From JAFNGF01 sp964567045 (GTDB taxonomy: Bacteria; Planctomycetota; Phycisphaerae; Sedimentisphaerales; Anaerobacaceae): a stretch of DNA of 16,600 bases. Where the stretch lies: NCBI GenBank assembly GCA_964567045.1, contig CAZMLE010000081.1, positions 1-16,600 on the forward strand, in the 5' to 3' direction. The notes below the pieces were generated by a model. It was not told where the DNA came from. It saw only the letters and a list, made by a program, of their open reading frames with translations, and did not search any database. Below are positions 6,082-13,664 of this stretch, piece after piece. A program made the translations under genes and the position numbers. Position 1 is the stretch's first letter. Each line of letters starts with the position of its first letter.

Positions 6082-9000
6082 ATGAAGCTGCAAGAAAAAT
6101 CAACAGTGTTGTTGTCGGCGTCGATGGTAGTCCTTTTTGTGATAAGCCCGCGAGTACTCGCCGGCCCCGATCTGCCGCTACAGAGCGGATTGGACTTCTA
6201 TTTTACCGGCAACCAATCCTCGGGTATTTGGCCCGAATCGTATTGGGCCTCTCCGCCGTTATTTGCGGCCAACGATGGAGATGGTACGTTCACGTACAAC
6301 GTCTATAATCTCAACAGCAACATGACGCCGGCGGCCGGTGTTCATGGCATACGATTGGACGCGCTGGGTGCGAACGGAGCGAACGGTGCAAACTCAGGTT
6401 TGTTTGACCTGTCCGCAGGCGGTAACGGCGGCGATGGTGGATCCGGCAGTTGGGTCGTGTTTATGCTAGCATTACCGCCATGGAAACACCTGGGTCCGGA
6501 GGTTAGCTTTGCTAGCGGCGGTTATGAGATTATAACGTCCGGCACGCAAGCTCACGGCATCTACGCAGCAAGCATAGGGGGCAACGGCGGTAACGGGGGT
6601 TCGGACGATGCGTGGGTGGATGCCGTTGGCGGTGACGGGGGAGACGGGGGCTATGGCTGGGACGTGATTGTCAATAGCAATGGCGGCATCCACACTGGTG
6701 GCGATTTCTCTCCCGGTATCTACGCAGTTAGTCAAGGGGGCAATGGCGGCAATGGCGGCTCGGCCGAATCCGGTGGCTATGCTGAGGGCGGCAAAGGCGG
6801 CCAGGGACGTAGCGGCGGCCCCGTCAGTGTCCACAACTACGGCAGCATCGAGACCGCCGGCAATTCCGCCGATGGCATTGTCGGCAAGAGCCTTGGTGGC
6901 GCAGGTGGAAGTGGTGGGTACGGCGGCGGTGCGGTCGGCGTTGGCGGCGGTGCTCTCGGCAGTGGTCCAGGCGGTAATGTCGTAGTCGGCAATACGGGGG
7001 ATATCCTGACATCCGGCGTGGACTCTCGCGGCATCTTAGCCCAGAGCGTCGGTGGATTCGCCAGCGGTGGCGGCGGCGCCGGCGGCGTGTTTGGCTGGGG
7101 CGGCAGCGGAAACAGTGCCGGTGACGGGGGAGATGTCACGGTGACCAACAGCGGGACCATCACGACGGAGGGTGACAGTTTGGAGCTTACCAGGGCCGCC
7201 ATATTTGGCCAGAGTATCGGCGGCGGAGGCGGCAACGCCAGCGGCTCCGGTGGGGTGGTTGTCCTCGGTGGCGGCGGTTCCGCTGGTGGTAACGGCGGCA
7301 ACGTGGCGGTTGGCAACAGTGGTCAGCTCCAGACTTGGGGGATAGACATCTATGGGATCCTGGCCCAAAGCATCGGGGGCGGCGGCGGTTCGAGCGGCGG
7401 TTCCGGCGGGCTTGTCAGTATCGGCGGCAGCGCCAACAGCACCGGCGATGGCGGCACCGTCACGGTGGTCAACGACGGGGCCATCCACACACAGGGTGGT
7501 GGCTCGGACAGCATTTTCGCCCAGACCATCGGGGGAGGGGGCGGCACGGCGGGCAGCACGGGCGGCCTGGTTGCCATTGGTGGCGCCGGTTCGGCCGGCG
7601 GTGACGGGGGCACTGTCAACATCACGAACCGCGGCGTGCTCCAGACCGGTGGCAACGATGCCATCGGGATCGACGCCCAGAGCATCGGGAAAGGCGGCGG
7701 CTCAGGCGCGGGTGCCGGGGGGCTCGTTGCTATCGGTGGCAGTGGCTCCGGCACCAGCCACGGGGGCGTTATCACAATTGACAACAGCGGCGCCATAACC
7801 ACCGCCGGCACCAACTCGGCCAGCATCTCCGCCCAGAGCATCGGGGGCGGCGGCGGACGTGCGCGTATGGGCGGCGGCCTGTTCTCGCTCGGCGGCTCGG
7901 GCGCGGGCGGTGGGAACGGAGGCACGGTCAACGTCACGAATAGCGGGTTGCTCCAGACCGCCGACGACGATTCCTTTGGGATCGTCGCCCAAAGCGTCGG
8001 CGCCGGCGGTGGTTCCGGCGGGGGCTCCGGCGGACTGGTCGCTATGGGCGGAAGCGGAGACAGCACCGGCAATGGCGGCAGCGTCACCGTACAGAACAGC
8101 GGGGCTATCACCACGGCCGGCAACCGCTCGGACAGCATCTTCGCCCAGAGTATCGGCGGTGGCGGCGGAGTCGCTGGTGGTCGCGGCGGAACAAGTTATA
8201 GCCCTCTTGTGTCTATGGGCGGCAGAGGCGGCGCGGGGGGCAGCGGTGACGTGGTCAGGGTCAACAATAGCGGTGACCTGGAGACTTCCGGGGGCAACTC
8301 CAGTGGGATCCTCGCCCAAAGCGTGGGCGGCGGCGGCGGGGCGGGGGGGGCGGCCTACGATGTGGGACTGGGGTTTGCCTACGCCCTGGGCGGCGGGAGC
8401 ACCGGCGGCGGTGACGGTGGGCAGGTCGATGTCGACAGCGCAAATGCTTCCATCCTCACGGCCGGCGTATCCTCGCATGGAATCCACGCCCAGAGTGTGG
8501 GCGGAGGCGGCGGCAGCGGGGGAAACGCTTACACCGTAGCAGTCGGGGTGGAGTTCTCAGAGACTGCCGCGCTCGGGGGATGGGCCGGTGCCGGCGGTAA
8601 CGCGGCTGCTGTCAACATCACCAGCGGTAGTACGATCACTACACAGGGCGCACAGGCTCACGGCCTGTATGCCGAGAGCGTGGGTGGCGGCGGCGGCTCC
8701 GGAGGCGATGCCGTCACTCTGTCTGCGACGATCGGGGGGGTGGAAGGACTGCCAGGAGTGGGCATTGGCTTTAGCCTCGGTGGTTGGGGGGGCGACGGAG
8801 GCAATGGGCAGGCAGCGACAATTACCAGCACCGGGAATATCGCTACCTCCGGCTCCCGCTCTTACGGCGCCCATGCCCAGAGCGTGGGCGGTGGCGGCGG
8901 TGACGGCGGCATCAGTGTGAGCGGCGGTCTGAGTTTCAAGAGCATGGTCGCGAACATGGCTATGGGGGGCTTTGGCGGGTATGGGGGCGCAGCCAACAAG

Positions 9001-10812
9001 GCTTTCGTTGACAGCGCTGGCAGCATCGATACGCAAGGCGATTCCGCCTACGGCATCCTCGCCCAGAGCGTGGGTGGCGGCGGCGGCGCGGGCGGCAACA
9101 GTGTCGCACTGACCATCGCTTTGCCTGGCCTCCAGGATATGGTGCAACAACTCATCGTGCCCAAAATGAGTCCACGCTCGACGATTGGAGGTTCAGGCGG
9201 CTCGGGCGGCGTTGGCGGCGAAGCTGAAGTCACCAACAAGGGCCCAATTACCACACAGGGTAGTCTTGCCCACGGCATCCTGGCGCAGAGTATCGGCGGC
9301 GGGGGGGGCGCCGGTGGCGACGACATGTCATTGGGTTTCTCAGTGATTCCCAACCCCGCGGAACTGCTGGAGGTCGCCAGGTCCGTCTTTCTCGACGGCG
9401 GCCTCAAGATGGGCGCCAGTGGCGGGTCGGGCGGCAGTGGTGGCATTGTCACCGTGGACAATAGCGGCGACATCGCTACCCAAGAGGATTTTGCCACCGG
9501 CATCCTCGCCCAGAGCGTCGGTGGCGGAGGGGGTGTCGGCGGACTGAGCATCAAGGATAAGTACGGATTGATTCAACTGGCGTCCTCTCTGAAACTCGAA
9601 CGCAGCAGTGGCGGCAACGGCAGTGGCGCTGCGGTCAACGTCAACAACAGCGGTGACATCACGACCCACGGCGGATTTGCGCACGGCATCCTCGCCCAGA
9701 GCATCGGCGGCGGAGGGGGCTTTGCCGGGATCAAGGATGATGTCGGCGTCAGTACGCTCGTTGATTCTCTCGTAGCCGCCGGCGTTTCCGTTGATGGCTC
9801 GCTGGGCTTCGGGGTCGGCTTCGCCGGCAGTGCCGGCGGCTCGGGCTCGGCGGGCGCGGTCAGCGTCACTCACACCGGTAGCATCACGACGCACGGCGAT
9901 ACGGCCCACGGCATCCTCGCACAGAGTGCAGCGGGGTCTGGCACGGCCGGTCCGGTCACCGTCACGCTTGCCAGCGACATCACGGCCAATGGCGTGAACT
10001 CCGACGGCATCCATGCACAGAGCGTCGGTGGTAGCGGCCGTGGCAATATCTCCGTCAACATCGGCGGCGGCACGGTCCGAGGCGGCTCGGGCAGCGGCGC
10101 TGGAGTGAACATCGACGGCGGAGCCAATAACACGCTCACCAACGCCGGCAGCGTCTCCGCTCTCAGCGGTACAGCGATCATCGGAGGTATCGGCAACGAC
10201 ACAGTCCATAACAACGGCATCATCACCGGCTCGGTCAATCTCGGCACCGGGTCAAACGTCTTCAACAACAATCCAGCCGGAGTATTCAACTCGGGTGCAA
10301 TCGTCAACCTTGGCGGGGGCAATGCATTCACCAACGCCGGAGTTTTCTCGCCCGGCGGTTTAGGAACGGCTCTCAATACCACCCTCATTGGCGACCTCAT
10401 TCAGTCGCCCTCGGGCCTCTTTGAGATTGAAATTGGGGGATTTACGCCGGGGTCATTCGACTTTATAGACATCACAGGTACACTGACGGGTGAGCTGGAC
10501 CCCCTAGGCTTGCCCTTGCCGACGGGCAATGTCAACTTCTCATTCCTGTCGGGCTATGACATTGCTTCGGAGATTGCCCCTGGACAGACTATGACACTTC
10601 AGTTCTGGAATGCTGGTTATCTGGGAAGCTTCGCACCCACATTGTCATATGGTTTCTTAGGCAGCCCTTCGGGCTTTCAGTTTAATGTGTTTCAACAGAA
10701 TAACGGATTGTACTTTCAGGCTGTCCACCCCATTCCCGCTCCAAGTGCTTTTCTGCTTGGATGCATTGGCCTCGGCGTTCTCGGCTGGGCTCGCCGGAGG
10801 GTGAGATTGTGA
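6082..10812 (+). CDS. Giant glycine-rich repeat surface protein with PEP-CTERM-like tail
   Basis: This 1576-residue exported protein starts at ATG 6082, where GGGAAGGG lies 7 bases upstream; an in-frame GTG at 6055 has no such site. Residues 1-29 form a signal peptide ending 'SPRVLA'. From about 158 to 1320 there are 21 units built on 'GI.AQSIGGGGG' followed by a second glycine block and 'V.V.NSG.I.T.G', plus one degenerate unit before them. This repeat is known from passenger regions of proteobacterial type V autotransporters and is expected to form a beta-solenoid. Residues 1320-1546 resemble the low-glycine end of such passengers ('GVFNSGAIVNLGGGNAFTNA'). Instead of an outer-membrane barrel it ends at 1549-1576 with 'IPAPSAFLLG', a hydrophobic helix and 'ARRRVRL', a PEP-CTERM-like exosortase sorting signal with Ala in place of Glu. 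The repeats are clearly more GC-rich than the flanking genes. An adhesin or biofilm role is likely but inferred. Confidence 0.9.
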   Translation: MKLQEKSTVLLSASMVVLFVISPRVLAGPDLPLQSGLDFYFTGNQSSGIWPESYWASPPLFAANDGDGTFTYNVYNLNSNMTPAAGVHGIRLDALGANGANGANSGLFDLSAGGNGGDGGSGSWVVFMLALPPWKHLGPEVSFASGGYEIITSGTQAHGIYAASIGGNGGNGGSDDAWVDAVGGDGGDGGYGWDVIVNSNGGIHTGGDFSPGIYAVSQGGNGGNGGSAESGGYAEGGKGGQGRSGGPVSVHNYGSIETAGNSADGIVGKSLGGAGGSGGYGGGAVGVGGGALGSGPGGNVVVGNTGDILTSGVDSRGILAQSVGGFASGGGGAGGVFGWGGSGNSAGDGGDVTVTNSGTITTEGDSLELTRAAIFGQSIGGGGGNASGSGGVVVLGGGGSAGGNGGNVAVGNSGQLQTWGIDIYGILAQSIGGGGGSSGGSGGLVSIGGSANSTGDGGTVTVVNDGAIHTQGGGSDSIFAQTIGGGGGTAGSTGGLVAIGGAGSAGGDGGTVNITNRGVLQTGGNDAIGIDAQSIGKGGGSGAGAGGLVAIGGSGSGTSHGGVITIDNSGAITTAGTNSASISAQSIGGGGGRARMGGGLFSLGGSGAGGGNGGTVNVTNSGLLQTADDDSFGIVAQSVGAGGGSGGGSGGLVAMGGSGDSTGNGGSVTVQNSGAITTAGNRSDSIFAQSIGGGGGVAGGRGGTSYSPLVSMGGRGGAGGSGDVVRVNNSGDLETSGGNSSGILAQSVGGGGGAGGAAYDVGLGFAYALGGGSTGGGDGGQVDVDSANASILTAGVSSHGIHAQSVGGGGGSGGNAYTVAVGVEFSETAALGGWAGAGGNAAAVNITSGSTITTQGAQAHGLYAESVGGGGGSGGDAVTLSATIGGVEGLPGVGIGFSLGGWGGDGGNGQAATITSTGNIATSGSRSYGAHAQSVGGGGGDGGISVSGGLSFKSMVANMAMGGFGGYGGAANKAFVDSAGSIDTQGDSAYGILAQSVGGGGGAGGNSVALTIALPGLQDMVQQLIVPKMSPRSTIGGSGGSGGVGGEAEVTNKGPITTQGSLAHGILAQSIGGGGGAGGDDMSLGFSVIPNPAELLEVARSVFLDGGLKMGASGGSGGSGGIVTVDNSGDIATQEDFATGILAQSVGGGGGVGGLSIKDKYGLIQLASSLKLERSSGGNGSGAAVNVNNSGDITTHGGFAHGILAQSIGGGGGFAGIKDDVGVSTLVDSLVAAGVSVDGSLGFGVGFAGSAGGSGSAGAVSVTHTGSITTHGDTAHGILAQSAAGSGTAGPVTVTLASDITANGVNSDGIHAQSVGGSGRGNISVNIGGGTVRGGSGSGAGVNIDGGANNTLTNAGSVSALSGTAIIGGIGNDTVHNNGIITGSVNLGTGSNVFNNNPAGVFNSGAIVNLGGGNAFTNAGVFSPGGLGTALNTTLIGDLIQSPSGLFEIEIGGFTPGSFDFIDITGTLTGELDPLGLPLPTGNVNFSFLSGYDIASEIAPGQTMTLQFWNAGYLGSFAPTLSYGFLGSPSGFQFNVFQQNNGLYFQAVHPIPAPSAFLLGCIGLGVLGWARRRVRL
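6553..10041 (+). repeat. 21-copy 'GI.AQS.GGGGG' coding repeat array
   Basis: Each unit has the motif x-G-I-x-A-Q-S-[IV]-G-G-G-G-G. Early spacings are 159, 159, 156 and 168 bases. From 7195 to 8131 seven consecutive motif starts are exactly 156 bases apart (52 codons). Later units are longer because variable segments are inserted between the two glycine blocks. The array ends with two eroded copies ('GILAQSAAGSG', 'GIHAQSVGGSG'). Confidence 0.9.
7321..8271 (+). repeat. Three tandem 104-residue higher-order repeats
   Basis: Within the array two unit types alternate: one with '[QVL]LQT' before the motif and one with 'AI[HT]T' before it. The LQT-type starts are at 7321, 7633 and 7945, exactly 312 bases apart, and the AIxT-type starts at 7477, 7789 and 8101 lie exactly 156 bases after each. 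The third dimer is 15 bases longer, through an insertion around 'TSYSP'. This indicates duplication of a two-unit block. Confidence 0.8.
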
Positions 10813-10813
10813 A

Positions 10814-11116
10814 TTGGCTGTCGCAGTCAGGTGGGGCTGCCAGAGTATATATCAAGGATATCCGCCTGACGAAGCGGACGCCGTAGGAGCGTGCTGGATT
10901 CTCGAAGACAGGGACTATCAGTACTTGGCGTGGGCGTTCGTCGTCGGGGATTTCGACGCTGATGCTGATACCGACTTTGCCGACTTCTGCATCCTTGCTG
11001 AACATTGGCTTGCAGCCGACGGCAGCTTCTGGTGCGGCCAGGGCTGTGATCTAACTAACGATGGCAGCGTCAACTGGCAAGACCTGATGATTTTTGCCGA
11101 GAACTGGCTCCGTTAG
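10814..11116 (+). pseudogene. C-terminal remnant with dockerin-like repeats
   Basis: The frame has no convincing start: its first codon is a TTG two bases after the adhesin stop, with no ribosome site of its own, and an in-frame stop lies just upstream. It encodes the tail of a secreted Planctomycetota protein: 'GACWILEDRDYQYLAWAF', like the last GLUG-type segment ('CW...DYP.L.W'), then 'GDFDADADTDFADFCILAEHW' in part and 'CDLTNDGSVNWQDLMIFAEN'. These last two are paired Ca-binding dockerin-type loops ending in a conserved Trp. The N-terminal part of such a protein is missing here but is present in kind at 5496-5690, on the other side of the adhesin gene. It could also be read as a short independent gene, but it lacks a signal peptide. 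Confidence 0.7.
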
Positions 11117-11137
11117 ATTATGTGTGAATATGGAAAT

Positions 11138-11155
11138 GGTGCGAATTATCGCACC
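11138..11155. repeat. Perfect hairpin GGTGCGA-ATTA-TCGCACC
   Basis: A 7-bp perfect inverted repeat with a four-base loop lies 22 bases after the dockerin-tail stop, between two converging transcription units. No T-run follows. Similar short palindromes are often dispersed intergenic repeats; a role as a bidirectional terminator is possible. Confidence 0.6.
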
Positions 11156-11200
11156 CTACGTGCTGATAATTGGCTGACCGGGGTGGCACCATAAGGCGCG

Positions 11201-11228
11201 AATTGTAAATTGACAATTTTGAATTGTC
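11201..11228. repeat. Two overlapping, mutually exclusive AT-rich hairpins
   Basis: AATTGT (11201-11206) can pair with ACAATT (11213-11218). The same segment as GACAATT (11212-11218) can instead pair with AATTGTC (11222-11228) around a TTG loop. Both stems are perfect. Confidence 0.55.
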
Positions 11229-11258
11229 TTAAAGACGGGACACCATACCGGCAGCATT

Positions 11259-11282
11259 TCCCGGGTCACGGGTCCCGGGTCA
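11259..11282. repeat. Direct repeat of TCCCGGGTCA
   Basis: The ten-base word occurs at 11259-11268 and 11273-11282, 14 bases apart, and each copy contains the palindrome CCCGGG. It lies just downstream of the minus-strand membrane-protein gene. Confidence 0.5.
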
Positions 11283-11299
11283 TGAGCGACAAATTCGCC

Positions 11300-11665
11300 T
11301 TACGCGGAGTAGATAATAATTGCTCCGACGGCCAGAATGATTGCAGCCAGAACCCGAGAAAGCAGCAGCGACTGTTTTTGATACCAGTCAATCATGGGTC
11401 TTATTCTTGTTGGTCCCAACATAAATACCAGCAGTCCCGATATTAGGAAAAGAATCCCAAACACAACGATTACCCAGGTGATGTCACATTCGCGGGCGCC
11501 GAGCAAGAACACGACTGCCAGCGCAAGCCGGACCAGTCCCGCCAGGTACACGCGTATGCCCTTCTTGAAGAATTGGATGATGAGCTTCATAACAGTAGGC
11601 TTCACGAGGAACACAATCGCGATAGAGACGATGATTATGCCTATGATTTTAATAACCGTGCCCAT
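11300..11665 (-). CDS. Small four-helix integral membrane protein, function unknown
   Basis: This 121-residue protein has four strong hydrophobic segments (about 5-21, 42-56, 62-83 and 103-119) separated by short basic loops such as 'KKGIRVYL' and 'GPTRIRPMIDWYQKQ'. No catalytic motif is visible and I do not recognise the family with certainty. Small membrane proteins of this layout are common hypothetical proteins. AAGGAAGGA lies 7 bases upstream of the ATG. It follows the NusG-like gene on the same strand after a 72-base gap, so it may be co-transcribed. Confidence 0.75.
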   Translation of the reverse strand: MGTVIKIIGIIIVSIAIVFLVKPTVMKLIIQFFKKGIRVYLAGLVRLALAVVFLLGARECDITWVIVVFGILFLISGLLVFMLGPTRIRPMIDWYQKQSLLLSRVLAAIILAVGAIIIYSA

Positions 11666-11737
11666 AGTGCTTATCCTTCCTTGTCGCCTCGTTATGTGAC
11701 TTATTCGGGATTCTCGGCGGCGTTTTTGGGCGTCCCG

Positions 11738-12313
11738 TTACCTGTTGCAGGCTTCATGGCTCGGCTCATCGATTGGCTCTATCAGATCGATGTCTATCTC
11801 CACGCTTGCTGCCTGGCCGAGCATATCTATCTGCAAGAGCAAACGCGCGACGTTTTTGATCTGGATGACAATTCCCTCCAAGCCCAGCAGCGGCCCAGCT
11901 ATGACCCGGCACCGTTGGCCGGCCTTGATGTATTTATACGGCGTCAGGGGAGCGCCGGCTCGAAGAGCTCGCTCGAATTGCACCAGCTCGTCAAGCAGTT
12001 TCTCTTGATCTTTTACCTCAATTACATTTGCCACACGGTTTGTCCGCAATAGTTCCACGCGTTCTTTTTCCTGGCCACAAAAGAATAGATACCCGCTGAA
12101 TAGCGGCAGTAACGAGCGGAACGTCCTGTGGCTTCGCCGCTGAACCTTCCAGGTCATAGGCAGAAAGTAACTGATGTTCTTGGCGACTAAATCTTGCGCC
12201 AGAGCTTTTTCGTTTCTGCTTTTGGTGTGGGCGACCCACCATAGGCCGGTAAAATCACTGATTGATTGTGCTTCCGGCCAAATGAGAGGTGGATTTTCGC
12301 TCTCTTTAAGCAA
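11738..12313 (-). CDS. NusG-family specialised antitermination factor
   Basis: This 191-residue protein has an N-terminal NGN domain (about 23-120) with 'WWVAHTKSRNEKALAQDL', 'ISYFLPM' and 'PLFSGYLFF', and a C-terminal KOW domain (about 129-182) containing 'IKAGQRCRVIAGPLLGLEGI'. The NGN domain binds the RNA polymerase clamp. It is not the housekeeping NusG: it is divergent, lacks the neighbouring secE/rplK genes, and sits beside glycan genes, like RfaH/UpxY/LoaP-type paralogues that let polymerase run through long polysaccharide operons. The start is a TTG at 12313, chosen because AGGGAG lies 7 bases upstream and no better start keeps the whole NGN domain. It is divergent from the ATP-grasp gene, whereas UpxY-type factors usually lead the operon they control. 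Confidence 0.85.
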   Translation of the reverse strand: MLKESENPPLIWPEAQSISDFTGLWWVAHTKSRNEKALAQDLVAKNISYFLPMTWKVQRRSHRTFRSLLPLFSGYLFFCGQEKERVELLRTNRVANVIEVKDQEKLLDELVQFERALRAGAPLTPYKYIKAGQRCRVIAGPLLGLEGIVIQIKNVARLLLQIDMLGQAASVEIDIDLIEPIDEPSHEACNR

Positions 12314-12454
12314 GTTTGTGCTCCCTATCGTTACTGTGCAATTAGCATACAGACCCGCTCGTTCTCACGACGGGCCGACGAATCCAAGCATTTGCCCACT
12401 CTGGCAATCATTAAACCGCTATTTCCTTTTAGTCGATTAATCAAACGGAGAATC

Positions 12455-12483
12455 AGTTTAGATGTATGCGGGCAAAAAGTCAA
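12455..12483 (-). promoter_or_regulatory. Candidate promoter of the NusG-like gene
   Basis: On the minus strand TTGACT (plus 12478-12483) and TAAACT (plus 12455-12460) are separated by 17 bases. It would give a leader of about 135 bases before the TTG start. Confidence 0.45.
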
Positions 12484-12516
12484 AACAATTGCCGATTTGC
12501 TTCCGACTGTTTCTGC

Positions 12517-12545
12517 TTGACGCTTGACGGTGGGGTTTCTATTAT
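12517..12545 (+). promoter_or_regulatory. Promoter of the ATP-grasp/WecA-like operon
   Basis: TTGACG (12517-12522) and TATTAT (12540-12545) are separated by 17 bases, 46 bases before the ATG at 12591. The TTGACG word is repeated directly at 12524-12529, but that copy is too close to the -10 to act as -35. Confidence 0.6.
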
Positions 12546-12590
12546 GAATTTGTCCATTTCTATAGTAGTAGCAATGCAGTTGGAGCAATA

Positions 12591-13664
12591 ATGGCTAAAT
12601 CACTGATTGGGGCGCACCGTGCTGCCTCGCGAAACAAACTTCCAAGAGCGGCTGCCAAGGGCAACCTGAACGTCCTATTCACCTGCATCGGCAGACGGGT
12701 TGCCTTGCTCAATTGCTTTCGTAGCGCTGCAAGGCAGCTAAAAGTAGATGCCTCGTTTTTCGGCACCGATACCACACATTTATGCTCTGCTTTGCAATTA
12801 TGCGATAAGGGTTTTTTGGTTAAGCCGATAACACACGCCGGCTACATAGAGCAGCTGCTCACGATTGTCAAAGACAACACCGTAAGGTTGCTCGTTCCTA
12901 CTGTTGATTTAGACTTGAAGCTTCTGGCACAGAATAAGCCAAGGTTTGCTGCCTTAGGTTGCCAAGTGCTGGTCTCCGATCGCAAAGTAATCGAGGTTTG
13001 TCAGGATAAGAGAAAAACGTATCGGTTTTTACTGAAAAATGGCTTTGATACCCCACTTACCGCCGGCGTTCGCTCGGCCATCTCCAGGCAGTTCCCGGCC
13101 CGTAAGCTTACTTGGCCCTGCTTTTTGAAACCCTGGGATGGTTACGCCAGCAGAGGAAATGCAGTCGTGAACAGCCGGAAGGAACTATTGTTTTTCGCCA
13201 GGCGGATACCAAATGTTATCTGTCAGGAGTTTGTCAGGGGCACTGAGTATACCTGCGACGTATATGTGGATTTTGGGATGAAGGTTCGCTGCGTTGTACC
13301 GAGAAAACGCATCGAGGCAAGAGCCGGCGAGGTCAGTAAGGGCCAGGTGACAAAACATGCCCGCATTATGAGCGAGGCCGCCAGGCTGGTGGCGGTCCTC
13401 GGGGCAGGGCCTGGTGTTATAACTTTGCAACTATTTTTAACCCCGGATGATAAGGCGAAGTTCATCGAGATAAATCCCCGGTTTGGGGGCGGCGTTCCGC
13501 TGTCAATCAAGGCAGGCGCCAACTTCCCAAAATGGATATTGCAGGAGCTGCTCGGCAGGAAAACAAATATCCGCTTTGACGGCTTCAAAGACAACTTAGT
13601 CATGCTTCGGTACGACAGTGAAGTCTGGCTGGAAGGCCCCAGAGCTGAAAGAGGCAGCAAGTGA
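12591..13664 (+). CDS. ATP-grasp domain enzyme (CarB/PylC-like)
   Basis: This 357-residue protein has a Rossmann-like pre-ATP-grasp part (about 26-135, from 'NVLFTCIGRRVALL'), then an ATP-grasp fold. The latter contains the ATP-contacting Lys180 in 'FLKPWDGYASRGNAVV', 'CQEFVRGTEYTCDVYVD' (Glu213) and the metal-binding 'FIEINPRFGGGVPLSIKAG' (Glu293, Asn295). Enzymes of this type join a carboxylate to an amine or thiol through an acyl-phosphate. The substrate cannot be read from the sequence. Such genes are frequent in surface-glycan loci, where they may decorate sugars. Start ATG 12591 has TTGGAG five bases upstream; a basic extension of about 25 residues precedes the fold. The stop overlaps the next gene (GTGA), so the pair is translationally coupled. 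Confidence 0.85.
   Translation: MAKSLIGAHRAASRNKLPRAAAKGNLNVLFTCIGRRVALLNCFRSAARQLKVDASFFGTDTTHLCSALQLCDKGFLVKPITHAGYIEQLLTIVKDNTVRLLVPTVDLDLKLLAQNKPRFAALGCQVLVSDRKVIEVCQDKRKTYRFLLKNGFDTPLTAGVRSAISRQFPARKLTWPCFLKPWDGYASRGNAVVNSRKELLFFARRIPNVICQEFVRGTEYTCDVYVDFGMKVRCVVPRKRIEARAGEVSKGQVTKHARIMSEAARLVAVLGAGPGVITLQLFLTPDDKAKFIEINPRFGGGVPLSIKAGANFPKWILQELLGRKTNIRFDGFKDNLVMLRYDSEVWLEGPRAERGSK

Noticed and set aside
5753..6085. 110-codon open frame between the remnant and the adhesin
   Set aside because: There is no family resemblance, it contains several strong hairpins, and it overlaps the ribosome site of the adhesin.
6553..10041. Regular spacing that could suggest a CRISPR or non-coding tandem array
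   Set aside because: The repeats are 156-base coding units in one open frame with conserved protein motifs, far from CRISPR repeat and spacer lengths.
6472..10209. Long minus-strand and alternate-frame open frames of up to 289 codons across the adhesin gene
   Set aside because: They are shadows of a GC-rich repeated gene: Pro-, Ala- or Arg-rich low-complexity text with no domain, start site or independent signal.
11573..12052. 159-codon plus-strand frame opposite the NusG-like gene
   Set aside because: It is antisense to the well-supported NGN/KOW gene and has no recognisable domain.
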